Assembly: GCF_021560175.1 (NCBI RefSeq)
Contig: NZ_CP091110.1
Coordinates: 4,652,501 to 4,716,500 of the forward strand
Source of the DNA: Neobacillus drentensis
GTDB taxonomy: Bacteria > Bacillota > Bacilli > Bacillales > Cytobacillaceae
Length of the DNA: 64,000 bases
Reading direction: 5' to 3'
Below are positions 18,846-28,824 of the stretch, piece by piece (the stretch's first letter is position 1; the number at the start of each line of letters is the position of its first letter). The translations under genes were made by a program, and so were the position numbers. The notes beneath the pieces are model-generated. The model was not told the DNA's origin. It worked only from the letters and a program-made list of their open reading frames with translations, and searched no databases.

Positions 18846-20396
18846 ATGTCGAAGTTTTTAAAAGGGACTTTCATCCTTTTAGTTGCGGGCTTTATCACAA
18901 GAGTCCTTGGCTTTATTTATCGCATCGTTCTGGCAAGAAGTATTGGTGAAGAAGGCGTCGGTTTATATATGATGGCCTATCCTACGTTCATTCTTGTGGT
19001 AACGATCATTCAGTTAGGCCTTCCAGTTGCCATCTCGAAAAACATTGCAGAGGCAGAGGCCAAAGGGAATTATGCCGAAATCAAAAAAATTCTCGTCGTA
19101 TCCTTGGCGATCACGGTGGGTTTATCCATAGTCCTGACACCAGCATTGATTTTACTGGCACCCGCTCTATCTAGCACTCTCTTCACCGACCAAAGAACCT
19201 ACTATCCGCTGATCGCGATTGCCCCTGCCATGCCTATTATCGCCGTGGCCTCTGTTTTACGCGGATACTTTCAAGGCCGGCAAAATATGCGGCCCTCAGC
19301 CATTTCGCAAATACTCGAGCAATTTGTCCGAATTACGTTAATCGCAACTGCTACTAAAACATTCCTCCCATATGGAGTGGAATATGCAGCAGCAGCAGCC
19401 ATGGGGGCTTCCGTTTTAGGGGAACTGCTTTCGCTTATCTACTTGCTGACAACATTTAAATTAAAAAAACGATTTAAGCTGCGAAAAAACTTTTTCCAAT
19501 TTGTTCACAAAGGGAAACGTACATTTAAAGAATTAATGGAGATTGCTCTGCCAACGATGGGCAGCAGAATGATCGGCTCGATCTCCTGGTTTTTTGAACC
19601 GATTGTCGTGGCCCACAGTCTTGCCCTTGCAGGTGTTCTGGCTGTCAATGCCACCAAACAATATGGCGCCCTAACCGGCTATGCTATGCCGTTGTTAATG
19701 CTGCCTTCCTTTGTAACCTTTTCGCTGGCAACCTCCCTTGTTCCTGCCATCAGCGAAGCCAATTCGAAAAATAATCATAAATTAATTGAATATCGACTTC
19801 AGCAAGCGTTGCGGTTTGTTTTTTTAACAGGCGGTCTTGCCGTTATTATTCTCTATGTATTAGCGGACCCGCTCATGCAGCTAATGTACGGCTCAACAAA
19901 GGGAGCCTATTTTATCCGCTTGATGTCTCCCTTTATGCTGGTTTATTACTATCAAGGTCCCCTGCAGGCAGTATTACAGGCATTAAATCTTGCTCGAGCA
20001 GCGATGCTTAATAGCCTAATCGGTTCTGTAGTTAAAACCGCTGTCATTTTCTTACTTGCTTCACAAGCTACATTTGGGATTACTGGAGCTGCCTTAGGAA
20101 TTGTCGTAGGTTTTGTCCTTGTAACTGGATTACATTTTGCAACCGTCTTAAAGAAGGTGTCCTTTTCCTTCTATGCCTGGGAATATTTTAGGGGTTTCCT
20201 CGTGATGGGGCTTTCAGGCTGGCTGGGCTATTATCTTTTTGAACATTTCCTGTTACAGGAGCATTTAATCATCCGTGTCATCACTTCTGCACTTGCTATG
20301 GTTGTTTCTTATATAGTGATGCTCGTTTTATTCCGCCTCATTAAAAAAGAAGAACTAAAACGGATCCCTTGGTTTGGGAATTTAATTCCCAGCTAA
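18846..20396 (+). CDS. spoVB: Stage V sporulation protein B, MOP-superfamily flippase
   Basis: Polytopic membrane protein needed for spore cortex synthesis, 516 aa with about 14 hydrophobic segments. It belongs to the polysaccharide/lipid II flippase group of the MVF/MOP superfamily. N terminus FLKGTFILLVAGFITRVLGF and the later VLQALNLARAAMLNSLIGSV are family features. ATG 18846 follows GAGAAGGTGGG. It is divergent from comN and followed by a terminator. The likely substrate is a peptidoglycan lipid precursor, an inference from the family. Confidence 0.95.
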   Translation: MSKFLKGTFILLVAGFITRVLGFIYRIVLARSIGEEGVGLYMMAYPTFILVVTIIQLGLPVAISKNIAEAEAKGNYAEIKKILVVSLAITVGLSIVLTPALILLAPALSSTLFTDQRTYYPLIAIAPAMPIIAVASVLRGYFQGRQNMRPSAISQILEQFVRITLIATATKTFLPYGVEYAAAAAMGASVLGELLSLIYLLTTFKLKKRFKLRKNFFQFVHKGKRTFKELMEIALPTMGSRMIGSISWFFEPIVVAHSLALAGVLAVNATKQYGALTGYAMPLLMLPSFVTFSLATSLVPAISEANSKNNHKLIEYRLQQALRFVFLTGGLAVIILYVLADPLMQLMYGSTKGAYFIRLMSPFMLVYYYQGPLQAVLQALNLARAAMLNSLIGSVVKTAVIFLLASQATFGITGAALGIVVGFVLVTGLHFATVLKKVSFSFYAWEYFRGFLVMGLSGWLGYYLFEHFLLQEHLIIRVITSALAMVVSYIVMLVLFRLIKKEELKRIPWFGNLIPS

Positions 20397-20415
20397 GCAG
20401 CTTAATAAATCAAAA

Positions 20416-20443
20416 GAAGACATGCCTTATGGGCGTGTCTTTT
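20416..20443. terminator. Bidirectional terminator spoVB / DUF421 gene
   Basis: AAGACATGCC, TTAT loop, GGGCGTGTCTTTTTT on the plus strand, between two convergent genes. Confidence 0.85.
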
Positions 20444-21103
20444 TTAATCGATGTCCTTTAGATCGATATAGAAATTTCCATTTTCAAAACTGCAAAAAGA
20501 AATATCTTTAATATCGCGATATCCCTTCTTCTTCAATTCCTGGCGCAGCCACAGGTTGGTTTTATTGATTCTCTTTAGATTTTCTTCATCAATTTGTCCA
20601 TCCATTATTAAAGGAATTGTAATATCGCCTTGCTTGGTTGGGTCTTCAGGATTTTTTAATTTTTCAATAACAGATAAACTTCCAGACGGCTCCAAAATAG
20701 CAAATTCGACGTCAGCAATACTGCGGATGTCCTTTTCTCTTAATTGCACCATTAAATCATCAAAATTATAGCGCTGCTTCCGCATCGCTTTTTCATCAAT
20801 TTTTCCTCTGTTTATAATAATAATCGGTTTGCCATCAATCAGATCACGAAACCTTTTACTCTTTAAGGATAAAATCGCCATAATAATTTGGATAGCCATT
20901 AAAGCTAACATTGGAACCATTGTGTGAAGTAACGGAGAATGATGATTCTCGATAGCAACGACCGCCATCTCACCTATCATAATAAATACGACTAGATCCA
21001 GTATACTTAATTCGCCAATTTCGCGTTTACCCATCATCCGAAAAATAATAAGGATGAGGATATAAAACAAAATGGTCCGAGACACGATCGATACATATTC
21101 CAC
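20444..21103 (-). CDS. yrbG: DUF421 membrane protein (YrbG/YetF family)
   Basis: 219 aa. Two or three N-terminal membrane helices (about 8-28, 35-52, 60-80) are followed by a soluble DUF421/YetF domain with FRDLIDGKPIIIINRGKI and RYNFDDLMVQLREKDI, then a C-terminal region ending FYIDLKDID. Members of this family in B. subtilis are linked to spore germination or envelope functions, but no biochemical activity can be inferred. Start GTG 21103 follows AAGGGGCGA. Next to spoVB, the position of B. subtilis yrbG. Confidence 0.85.
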   Translation of the reverse strand: MEYVSIVSRTILFYILILIIFRMMGKREIGELSILDLVVFIMIGEMAVVAIENHHSPLLHTMVPMLALMAIQIIMAILSLKSKRFRDLIDGKPIIIINRGKIDEKAMRKQRYNFDDLMVQLREKDIRSIADVEFAILEPSGSLSVIEKLKNPEDPTKQGDITIPLIMDGQIDEENLKRINKTNLWLRQELKKKGYRDIKDISFCSFENGNFYIDLKDID

Positions 21104-21298
21104 AATTGGTCGCCCCTTTTTTTAAATCAAAGAATAGTATCGGGTATTTGATAAGCATTTATGAGAGGAAGTTAGTTCCAAAAATTAAATAGGCAAGCAG
21201 AAATATTTTATTCTACTTTGCGCTTAGCCTGAATACGCTTGTACTAGGAAGAATAACTGTCTAGGACTTGCCGGCTAAAAAAACAGGAAGGTTTAGTC

Positions 21299-21715
21299 TT
21301 GGAACGAAGGGGGAGAGTTAAAATCGAATCGAAAAGCTTTGGGATATCCATTTTGTATGGATTAATTTTTATTTTTGCCTTTGCTTTAATTTCCAGTCTT
21401 ATATTTGCCTTTATCCTTCGATTTACATCCGCTCAAGAAGGATCACTTCAATATGTAATAACAGCTTTGTCTTTCATTGGGCTGTTCGGCGGCGGTTTTC
21501 TTTCAGGCGGAAAGCGAAAAGAAAAAGGCTGGCTAATTGGAGGATTTACAGGGCTCATTTATTCATTTGTAGTCTTTTTGTTTCAATACCTTGGCTATGA
21601 CCGCTTGTTTGATGCAGAACAAGTCATTTATCACACCTGCTATACATTGATTGCGATGATGGGTGGAATCTTAGGAGTCAATATTTCTTCTAACAATTCA
21701 CGTAGAGCTGCATAA
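21299..21715 (+). CDS. yrzE: TIGR04086 family membrane protein (YrzE-like)
   Basis: 138 aa with four hydrophobic segments (about 15-40, 50-68, 76-98, 112-130) and a glycine-rich GLFGGGFLSGGKRKEKGWLI between the second and third. This matches the small four-helix YrzE/TIGR04086 family found between spoVB and yajC in Bacilli; function unknown. The start is TTG 21299, 8 bases after AGGAAGG; there is no ATG near the N terminus. The 195-bp gap upstream shows no ORF or clear RNA. Confidence 0.78.
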   Translation: MERRGRVKIESKSFGISILYGLIFIFAFALISSLIFAFILRFTSAQEGSLQYVITALSFIGLFGGGFLSGGKRKEKGWLIGGFTGLIYSFVVFLFQYLGYDRLFDAEQVIYHTCYTLIAMMGGILGVNISSNNSRRAA

Positions 21716-21716
21716 T

Positions 21717-21757
21717 AAAAAAGGAAGCCATCTTAATACATATGGCTTCCTTTTTAT
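21717..21757. terminator. Bidirectional terminator yrzE / yajC
   Basis: AAAAAGGAAGCCAT, 10-base loop, ATGGCTTCCTTTTTA between convergent genes; strong on both strands. Confidence 0.9.
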
Positions 21758-21763
21758 TATTCA

Positions 21764-22063
21764 TTATTTCGTAAGATTTACGCTTCCTTCACTTGAACCC
21801 GCTGCGGATTCAGTTACCTCACGGATGGCATTGCGATCATATGTAAGACGGCTGCCGTCACCACATTTAATGACCACTTTATTATCATCAATCGAATCAA
21901 TAAAACCATGCAGACCACCAATCGTGACGATTTTATCCCCTTTTTTCAATTGGTTTTGCATATTCGCAACATTTTTTTGACGCTTTTGCTGTGGGCGAAT
22001 TAATAGGAAATAAAATAAAACAAACATTAGTATTAATGGAATGATTGTACCGATACCTTGCAT
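21764..22063 (-). CDS. yajC: Preprotein translocase subunit YajC
   Basis: 99-aa single-pass membrane protein associated with SecDF/YidC. One N-terminal helix (about 6-22, ending FYFLLIRPQQKRQK, the family signature) is followed by a cytoplasmic domain with GDKIVTIGGLHGFID. It is the last gene of a queA-tgt-yajC run, with 30 bp separating it from tgt. Confidence 0.95.
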   Translation of the reverse strand: MQGIGTIIPLILMFVLFYFLLIRPQQKRQKNVANMQNQLKKGDKIVTIGGLHGFIDSIDDNKVVIKCGDGSRLTYDRNAIREVTESAAGSSEGSVNLTK

Positions 22064-22093
22064 CTTGTTTCCCTCCTTTCAATAAATATTCTA

Positions 22094-23302
<1,209 letters not shown>

Positions 23303-23357
23303 TTACAGAAAATATGATTTACAAGGAAATCTACTTGCGGCGCTCCGCCCTTTACCA

Positions 23358-24386
23358 CTAGATGATGAACATTGCATCACCAAAGCTGAAAAAACGGTAC
23401 CGTTCCGCAACGGCTGTGTTGTACGCATGCAAAATATTCTCTCTGCCGGCTAACGCACTGACCAGCATGATCAGCGTTGACTTAGGCAAGTGGAAATTCG
23501 TAATCATTCCATCAATCGCTTTAAATTCATAACCAGGATAAATAAATATACTTGTCCAGCCGCTTCCGGCGGTAAATTTTCCATCGTTTGCGGACGCAAT
23601 TGTTTCTAAAGTCCTTGTCGATGTGGTTCCAACAGTTATGATTCTGCCTCCGCTCTGTCTTACTTCATTTAGCAGTTGGGCCGTACCTTCTGTAACCATA
23701 TAAAATTCAGCGTGCATATCGTGTTCCAATACATCATCCACACTCACAGGGCGGAATGTCCCAAGACCTACATGAAGCGTAATAAAGGCAATATGTACCC
23801 CTTTTGCTTTAATTTCCTCCAAAAGGGACTCCGTAAAGTGAAGACCTGCGGTTGGAGCAGCGGCAGATCCCGGTTCGCGGGCATATACCGTCTGATAACG
23901 ATCACGGTCATCAAGCTGTTCTTTAATATAGGGTGGCAGCGGCATTTCTCCCAACTGATCAAGTACCTCGTAGAAAATTCCCGAGTATTTAAACTCTAAT
24001 ACTCTTCCGCCATGGTCAGATTCCTCGGTGCAAACAGCTGTAAGCATTCCGTCCCCAAAGGTGATTTCTGTACCTATCTTCACTCGTTTTGCCGGTTTCA
24101 CAAGTGTTTCCCACTGATCATTCTCAAGTTGTTTTAAAAGCAGGACTTCGATTTTTGCCCCTGTATCATCTTTTACACCAAAAAGGCGTGCCGGCAATAC
24201 CTTTGTATCATTTAAGACAAGGCAGTCCCCTTCACGCAAATATTCGGTAATATTTTTAAACACTTCATGCTTTATTTCGCCTGTTTGCTTATTTAAAACC
24301 ATTAATCGGCTGTCTGTCCGGTTTTTTAATGGGACCTGAGCAATTAGTTCCTCAGGTAAATGAAAATCAAATATATCTACTTTCAT
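23358..24386 (-). CDS. queA: S-adenosylmethionine:tRNA ribosyltransferase-isomerase
   Basis: Transfers the ribosyl group of SAM to preQ1 in tRNA, forming epoxyqueuosine, 342 aa, the usual length. Family segments [29 protein letters not shown], the [13 protein letters not shown] motif and [18 protein letters not shown] are all seen. ATG 24386 follows AAGGTG by 8 bases. The ruvB gene is 33 bp upstream, giving the classical ruvA-ruvB-queA-tgt-yajC cluster. Confidence 0.97.
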   Translation of the reverse strand: MKVDIFDFHLPEELIAQVPLKNRTDSRLMVLNKQTGEIKHEVFKNITEYLREGDCLVLNDTKVLPARLFGVKDDTGAKIEVLLLKQLENDQWETLVKPAKRVKIGTEITFGDGMLTAVCTEESDHGGRVLEFKYSGIFYEVLDQLGEMPLPPYIKEQLDDRDRYQTVYAREPGSAAAPTAGLHFTESLLEEIKAKGVHIAFITLHVGLGTFRPVSVDDVLEHDMHAEFYMVTEGTAQLLNEVRQSGGRIITVGTTSTRTLETIASANDGKFTAGSGWTSIFIYPGYEFKAIDGMITNFHLPKSTLIMLVSALAGRENILHAYNTAVAERYRFFSFGDAMFII

Positions 24387-24419
24387 CACTAACACACCTT
24401 ACTATTTTTTATAAAAAGA

Positions 24420-25421
24420 TCAATCCATCGGCACTTCCATGCCAAAATGGTGATAAACTGCTCCAGTTACTACCCTGCCGCGCGGAGTACGCTGCAAGAA
24501 GCCAATTTGTAACAGATATGGCTCATAAACATCTTCAATTGTTTCCGCCTCTTCTCCAATCGAGGCCGCAATGGTATCAAGACCGACTGGACCACCGCGG
24601 AATTTTTCGATAATTCCTTTTAAAAGCTTGTGATCGATATGGTCAAGTCCTAACCGGTCAACCTGCAGTAACTCAAGAGCCTCTCTTGCAAGGGCCAGGT
24701 TAATTGTACCATTTCCCTTTACTTGTGCAAAATCCCTAACCCGGCGGAGGAGCCGATTGGCAATTCTAGGGGTTCCCCTCGCCCTCCTGGCAATTTCAAC
24801 GGCAGATGGTTCATCAATTTCCGTTTCAAATAAATCCGAGGTTCTGACAACAATATTTTTTAACTGATCTTCCTTATAATACTCGAGCCTGCACAAAACT
24901 CCAAATCGGTCGCGTAAGGGAGCTGATAAGGAACCTGCCCTGGTAGTTGCACCGACCAGTGTAAACGGCGGCAGGTCAAGCCGGACCGACCTCGCACTTG
25001 GCCCCTTTCCGATGACAATATCCAGACAAAAATCTTCCATTGCTGGATAAAGTACTTCTTCGATCGTCCGTGGCAGCCGGTGTATTTCATCGATAAATAA
25101 CACGTCCCCAGGCTCGAGAGAGGTTAGAATAGCTGCTAAATCTCCTGGCCGTTCAATCGCAGGCCCTGAGGTTGTCCGGATATTTACCCCCATTTCATTG
25201 GCAATAATTACCGCTAGTGTGGTCTTGCCTAATCCTGGAGGCCCATAAAGGAGAACATGGTCAAGGGTCTCCTTCCGCATCTTTGCCGCTTTTATAAAAA
25301 TCTCAAGATTTTCTTTTACTTGAGTTTGCCCAATGTATTGCTGTAAAGTTTGCGGCCGCAGGCTTTGTTCAAGACTGACCTCGCTTTCATTCACTTCACC
25401 AGATATGATTCGCTCTTCCAT
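24420..25421 (-). CDS. ruvB: Holliday junction branch migration helicase RuvB
   Basis: AAA+ motor of the RuvAB complex, 333 aa. Walker [12 protein letters not shown] (about 60-70), Walker B FIDEIHRL (about 111-118), sensor [18 protein letters not shown] with the arginine finger, and the C-terminal winged helix ending [10 protein letters not shown]. It is 10 bp after ruvA. Confidence 0.98.
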   Translation of the reverse strand: MEERIISGEVNESEVSLEQSLRPQTLQQYIGQTQVKENLEIFIKAAKMRKETLDHVLLYGPPGLGKTTLAVIIANEMGVNIRTTSGPAIERPGDLAAILTSLEPGDVLFIDEIHRLPRTIEEVLYPAMEDFCLDIVIGKGPSARSVRLDLPPFTLVGATTRAGSLSAPLRDRFGVLCRLEYYKEDQLKNIVVRTSDLFETEIDEPSAVEIARRARGTPRIANRLLRRVRDFAQVKGNGTINLALAREALELLQVDRLGLDHIDHKLLKGIIEKFRGGPVGLDTIAASIGEEAETIEDVYEPYLLQIGFLQRTPRGRVVTGAVYHHFGMEVPMD

Positions 25422-25431
25422 GAATTATCAC

Positions 25432-26043
25432 CTATTTTAAAAGCCGCTGAAGGGCTTTTTTAATATATTGATCGGTTGAAAGCTGTTCTTTTTGTAATTC
25501 AGATGAGATTTTTTTAATTTCTTTATCGGAATAGCCAAGAGCTTTCAAGGCGAGGACAGCTTCTTCAAAAGCCGCATTGGCCGCTTGCTGTGGAAGTGGG
25601 AATTGATCAGCATTGAATAGGTTAGGAAAGTAATCCGGTACAATATCTTGTAATTTCCCTTTTAGATCAAGAATCATTTGCCGGGCGGTTTTTTTACCAA
25701 CGCCAGGGAATTTAACAAGAAAGCTTTCATCCTCATTTTCAATGGCATTTACCACCTGCTGGACTTCGCCTGAAGCCAAAATGGCCAGTGCACCCTTAGG
25801 GCCAATCCCCGAAACGTTTAATAGTTTGGTAAAAAGTCTTTTTTCTTCTCTTGTTTCAAATCCGTATAGGGCGATTACATCTTCGCGGACATAATGATAG
25901 GTATAAACCGTTACCATTGTTTCCATTTTACCGGCGAAAATAAACGGATTCGGTGTGGAGATTTGATAGCCAATCCCATTATTTTCGATGACGATGTATT
26001 CTGGGCCGACAAATTCTACCATCCCTTTGATAAATTCATACAC
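25432..26043 (-). CDS. ruvA: Holliday junction DNA-binding protein RuvA
   Basis: Tetrameric junction-recognition subunit of RuvAB, 203 aa. The N-terminal OB fold (about 1-62), tandem HhH motifs in domain II ([33 protein letters not shown]) and a C-terminal RuvB-binding domain (about 155-203) joined by a Q/P-rich linker. Start GTG 26043 follows GGGGAG. It heads the ruvAB-queA-tgt-yajC run. Confidence 0.96.
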   Translation of the reverse strand: MYEFIKGMVEFVGPEYIVIENNGIGYQISTPNPFIFAGKMETMVTVYTYHYVREDVIALYGFETREEKRLFTKLLNVSGIGPKGALAILASGEVQQVVNAIENEDESFLVKFPGVGKKTARQMILDLKGKLQDIVPDYFPNLFNADQFPLPQQAANAAFEEAVLALKALGYSDKEIKKISSELQKEQLSTDQYIKKALQRLLK

Positions 26044-26221
26044 ACGTTTTCTCTCCCCAAATAAACCTAAAAGGTTTTTCTCTTGAAAAATAAGCTATCT
26101 TTCATTTTAACATAACTCCAGGATGATATTGAAGAAATTCGTATCCTATCAAAAAGTCTAATAATTCAGTCCCTTGGACCTTCTTCTAAAATTGAATTGT
26201 AACGAGAAAATACATCTAACA

Positions 26222-26256
26222 TAAAAAAACAGGCTGATTGGAGGCAATCAGTCTGA
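26222..26256 (-). terminator. Terminator of bofC
   Basis: Minus strand CAGACTGATTG, CCTC loop, CAATCAGCCTG, then seven Ts. The rest of the 26044-26269 gap has no recognisable feature. Confidence 0.9.
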
Positions 26257-26269
26257 ATTTATAAAATGG

Positions 26270-26818
26270 CTACTGTTTTTTTACTGAATACGGTTCGAAT
26301 GTTTCTAGCACTTCCACATAATGGTCCTTCGATTTAATTGGGATGCCTTGAATTAATTCCTCTTGTTTCTTGCTTTCAAGTTTCTTGATATCTATTTGAA
26401 AGAATGATTGGATAATGTGTGATTGTCCCGGCCGGCCATTAAAAATGGTCAAAACACCATCATCTGTGACACCAAAAAAACCATTTGCTTTTAATAATGG
26501 CGAGATATCGTCAACTTGTTTGCGGAATACATAGGTTGACTCGTTGATGTCGGTAAGCTGCCATTGGTCATATTTAGCCCAGAAATTCTCTATTTTCCAA
26601 CATGTCTCGTGCACCAATTCCTGACTTATTTCCCCGTCAAGATAGACTCTTTCTAAGATAACCGTTAAGTTCAGCGGCTCTGTCTTCGGTATTTGGTTAT
26701 CTTGTGGGGCGGCCGAGCTTGTTGGGATTAGCCCAGGAACTCTACCAATCAACATGAAGAGAATAACAGCAAATACGGCTAATGTGTACCGGTACATTGC
26801 TATCCAAATGACCCTCAT
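26270..26818 (-). CDS. bofC: Forespore BofC, intercompartmental signalling inhibitor
   Basis: BofC is secreted from the forespore into the intermembrane space and restrains SpoIVB-dependent activation of pro-sigma-K processing. 182 aa with an N-terminal export signal (about 5-28, hydrophobic YTLAVFAVILFMLIG). The conserved core includes LERVYLDGEISQE and FFGVTDDGVLTIFNG. ATG 26818 follows AGAGGTG by 6 bases; the in-frame GTG within that site is unlikely. Located next to ruvA as in B. subtilis. spoIVFA/FB, its pathway partners, are in the same window. Confidence 0.93.
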   Translation of the reverse strand: MRVIWIAMYRYTLAVFAVILFMLIGRVPGLIPTSSAAPQDNQIPKTEPLNLTVILERVYLDGEISQELVHETCWKIENFWAKYDQWQLTDINESTYVFRKQVDDISPLLKANGFFGVTDDGVLTIFNGRPGQSHIIQSFFQIDIKKLESKKQEELIQGIPIKSKDHYVEVLETFEPYSVKKQ

Positions 26819-26921
26819 GTCACTCACCTCTTAATCTTAATAATTGAACATAGTTTACAGTACTAGTTTAGCCTTTATTTCCCTTTTTATCCGACAAAAT
26901 AATTGCGGTTTATTTATAAAT

Positions 26922-27013
26922 ATGGCTGTGTTAATCTTGAATGTTGATTTCCGCTCCAGGCGGCTTCGCTCCAATCAACATGCAAAAACTCAACAATCCT
27001 TTAACACAGCCAT
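26922..27013. repeat. MITE-like repeat, short deletion copy (92 bp)
   Basis: Perfect 13-bp inverted ends ATGGCTGTGTTAA (26922-26934) and TTAACACAGCCAT (27001-27013). The flanks AAAT (26918-26921) and AAAT (27014-27017) could be a target duplication. The interior equals the long copy at 15764 minus about 95 bp of its GC-rich core. The join is at a CGCT shared by both edges of the missing segment. A short plus-strand ORF across it is spurious. Confidence 0.82.
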
Positions 27014-27060
27014 AAATAAAGAGACAAGCCCGAAAGCTTTGCCTCTTGTTATGGTGTGGA

Positions 27061-27747
27061 TTAGCGGCCGCCCTTATTCCGCTGGGAGTCGTTATGAATA
27101 TTACGGTCCCGGCCCATTGTGCCCTCGTCCGTAATCACCTGGACGTTTTTTCCTTTTGCATAGGGCTGAACCACATTCTGAATGGCTCGTTTGGTTTCAG
27201 CTGCCCGATCATTGTCGTGCAATGAGACGGAAACAATGACCGTATTTCCATATGCGACAGACCTTACATTTCTAACATTATCAATATTTTCCACTTTGTT
27301 TCTTATTTTTGCTGTAAAACGATCTTGGAACTCCGGATTCGTGACCACTCCGTTGTTACCGTTCTTAGCACTCAAGTGACCGTGATAGTTTAAATCACTT
27401 GTACTAAACCGGTTATCCCGCTGAAAGAAGTTTCGGTCTGTTTTGGCCCTAGGGACTGTTGGATTTGGGGGATTCCCGTTTTCGTCTCTAGTTTGCATCT
27501 GCCTGCTGTTTTTTTCATTAACGGCTTGATCCTCCACGCCAAGGTTATGGTCCATTATTTCTGTCAAGGCACCATCATTATCCCTTAGTATGCCATAATC
27601 ATTATTGGCGTGGTTTTCATTCGAATAATAACCCATCGGCCGAGCTACGTTATTTCCAGTACCCGTACGATTATTATCATTTGCACATCCTGTAACACCT
27701 ACTAATAAAGAGAAGGAAAGAGGAATCATCCACTGTCTTTTGTTCAA
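27061..27747 (-). CDS. YhcN/YlaJ-family sporulation lipoprotein (CoxA position)
   Basis: 228 aa with a lipoprotein signal: basic start MNKRQW, hydrophobic segment, lipobox LVGVTGC with Cys about 21. A low-complexity, Asn-rich region (about 22-125) is followed by the YhcN/YlaJ domain (about 135-210; VENIDNVRNVRSVAYGNTVIVSV). Family members are spore cortex or inner-membrane lipoproteins. In B. subtilis coxA (yrbB) occupies this place between safA and bofC, so a CoxA role is likely but not proven. Start TTG 27747 follows GGGGG by 8 bases. Confidence 0.83.
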   Translation of the reverse strand: MNKRQWMIPLSFSLLVGVTGCANDNNRTGTGNNVARPMGYYSNENHANNDYGILRDNDGALTEIMDHNLGVEDQAVNEKNSRQMQTRDENGNPPNPTVPRAKTDRNFFQRDNRFSTSDLNYHGHLSAKNGNNGVVTNPEFQDRFTAKIRNKVENIDNVRNVRSVAYGNTVIVSVSLHDNDRAAETKRAIQNVVQPYAKGKNVQVITDEGTMGRDRNIHNDSQRNKGGR

Positions 27748-27834
27748 GCGATAAACCCCCTAGAATACATTCTGAGCATAGAATTCTGCTCATTTATAGG
27801 GTGTTATCTTCTGTAGGAATTCATTCTGATAAAA

Positions 27835-28824
27835 TCATTTCACTTTTTCCTGTAATTGGCGGATAAATTTTTTTCTTAGGTGAAATTGATCGACAGTTAA
27901 ATCCATGACCATCCTTATTTTTTCTTGGTCATTATAGGATTTTTCGCGGATCAGCCGATTCCATTCTCGAAAAATATCTGCCGGGAAGGCTAAGGCATAC
28001 AAAAAAGCTTTTTCATCTAAATATTTTCCTATTGGCTTTAAACTTCCCAGTTTTCCCAATGACCAATCAAGATTGGGAAGAATTCGATTGGCATATTGTA
28101 AATAATCAAATGAGGGCGGACCGATACTAATTAAGTCAAAATCAATTAAATTCAATTGTCCCTTCTTGTCACGGAGGAAATTGTGATGGGCTACATCACC
28201 ATGGAGAATCACAACCGGTTCTTTTTGAAAAAAGCGGCCGTGTTTGATCATCCCTGCTAATGACCAATTGGCCCATACAATCAGTTCAGAAATCGTGTAA
28301 TCATCTAAAAAGTATTTTATAAAAGGAAGATTGCCTGAAAAAACTCGGAGCCTTTCTGTCCATTTGGCAATTAAATCACTTCTTGAAAGCAAAGTCCGGT
28401 ATCGACTTTCAACGGAAGCAGTGGTTTGGTGAAATTGTTTCAACAGATCAAGACCTTCTTGACGATTTCGCTGTGTTGAATAAGAAAAGGGTGTGTTATG
28501 TGGAGGGATGTATTCGATACATCCATAATAGGTTCCCTCAAAAAAGAGCTGTTCTTTGATCGGACCGGATAAGTATTGGTATGTTTTCAAAAATCCTTCT
28601 TTTTTTAAGGTGGCGGTAAAGGCTTCTTGAAGTTTTAATCTGTTATTGGAATGATATCCCTTTAAAATATAGGTATTTTTTTCAGTTTTTAATAAGAAGA
28701 CAGACTTTCGGACCATCACCAGCTGAATAATTTTCTCATAAAACCGTGATCGAAAATAAGAGAGGAGACGATTCAAGTAATCATCGTCTCCCTTTTGTTT
28801 ACCAGGTTTATTAATTGCTCTCAT
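27835..28824 (-). CDS. CotS/YutH-like spore coat protein with kinase (APH) fold
   Basis: About 329 aa. The aminoglycoside-phosphotransferase-like fold is visible: FLLKTEKNTYILKGY (N lobe with the ATP-lysine position), catalytic loop VILHGDVAHHNFLRD (about 223-237) and metal-binding LNLIDFDLISIGPPSFDY. Spore coat proteins of the CotS, CotI, YutH and YsxE group share this architecture. The catalytic Asp, Asn and second Asp are kept, so it may still phosphorylate something. ATG 28824 overlaps the end of safA by 14 bp without a strong ribosome site, suggesting translational coupling. B. subtilis does not have such a gene between safA and coxA. Confidence 0.8.
   Translation of the reverse strand: MRAINKPGKQKGDDDYLNRLLSYFRSRFYEKIIQLVMVRKSVFLLKTEKNTYILKGYHSNNRLKLQEAFTATLKKEGFLKTYQYLSGPIKEQLFFEGTYYGCIEYIPPHNTPFSYSTQRNRQEGLDLLKQFHQTTASVESRYRTLLSRSDLIAKWTERLRVFSGNLPFIKYFLDDYTISELIVWANWSLAGMIKHGRFFQKEPVVILHGDVAHHNFLRDKKGQLNLIDFDLISIGPPSFDYLQYANRILPNLDWSLGKLGSLKPIGKYLDEKAFLYALAFPADIFREWNRLIREKSYNDQEKIRMVMDLTVDQFHLRKKFIRQLQEKVK

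Noticed and set aside
26844-27134. 96-aa plus-strand ORF between bofC and the YhcN gene
   Set aside because: It crosses the repeat element and runs antisense into the lipoprotein gene.
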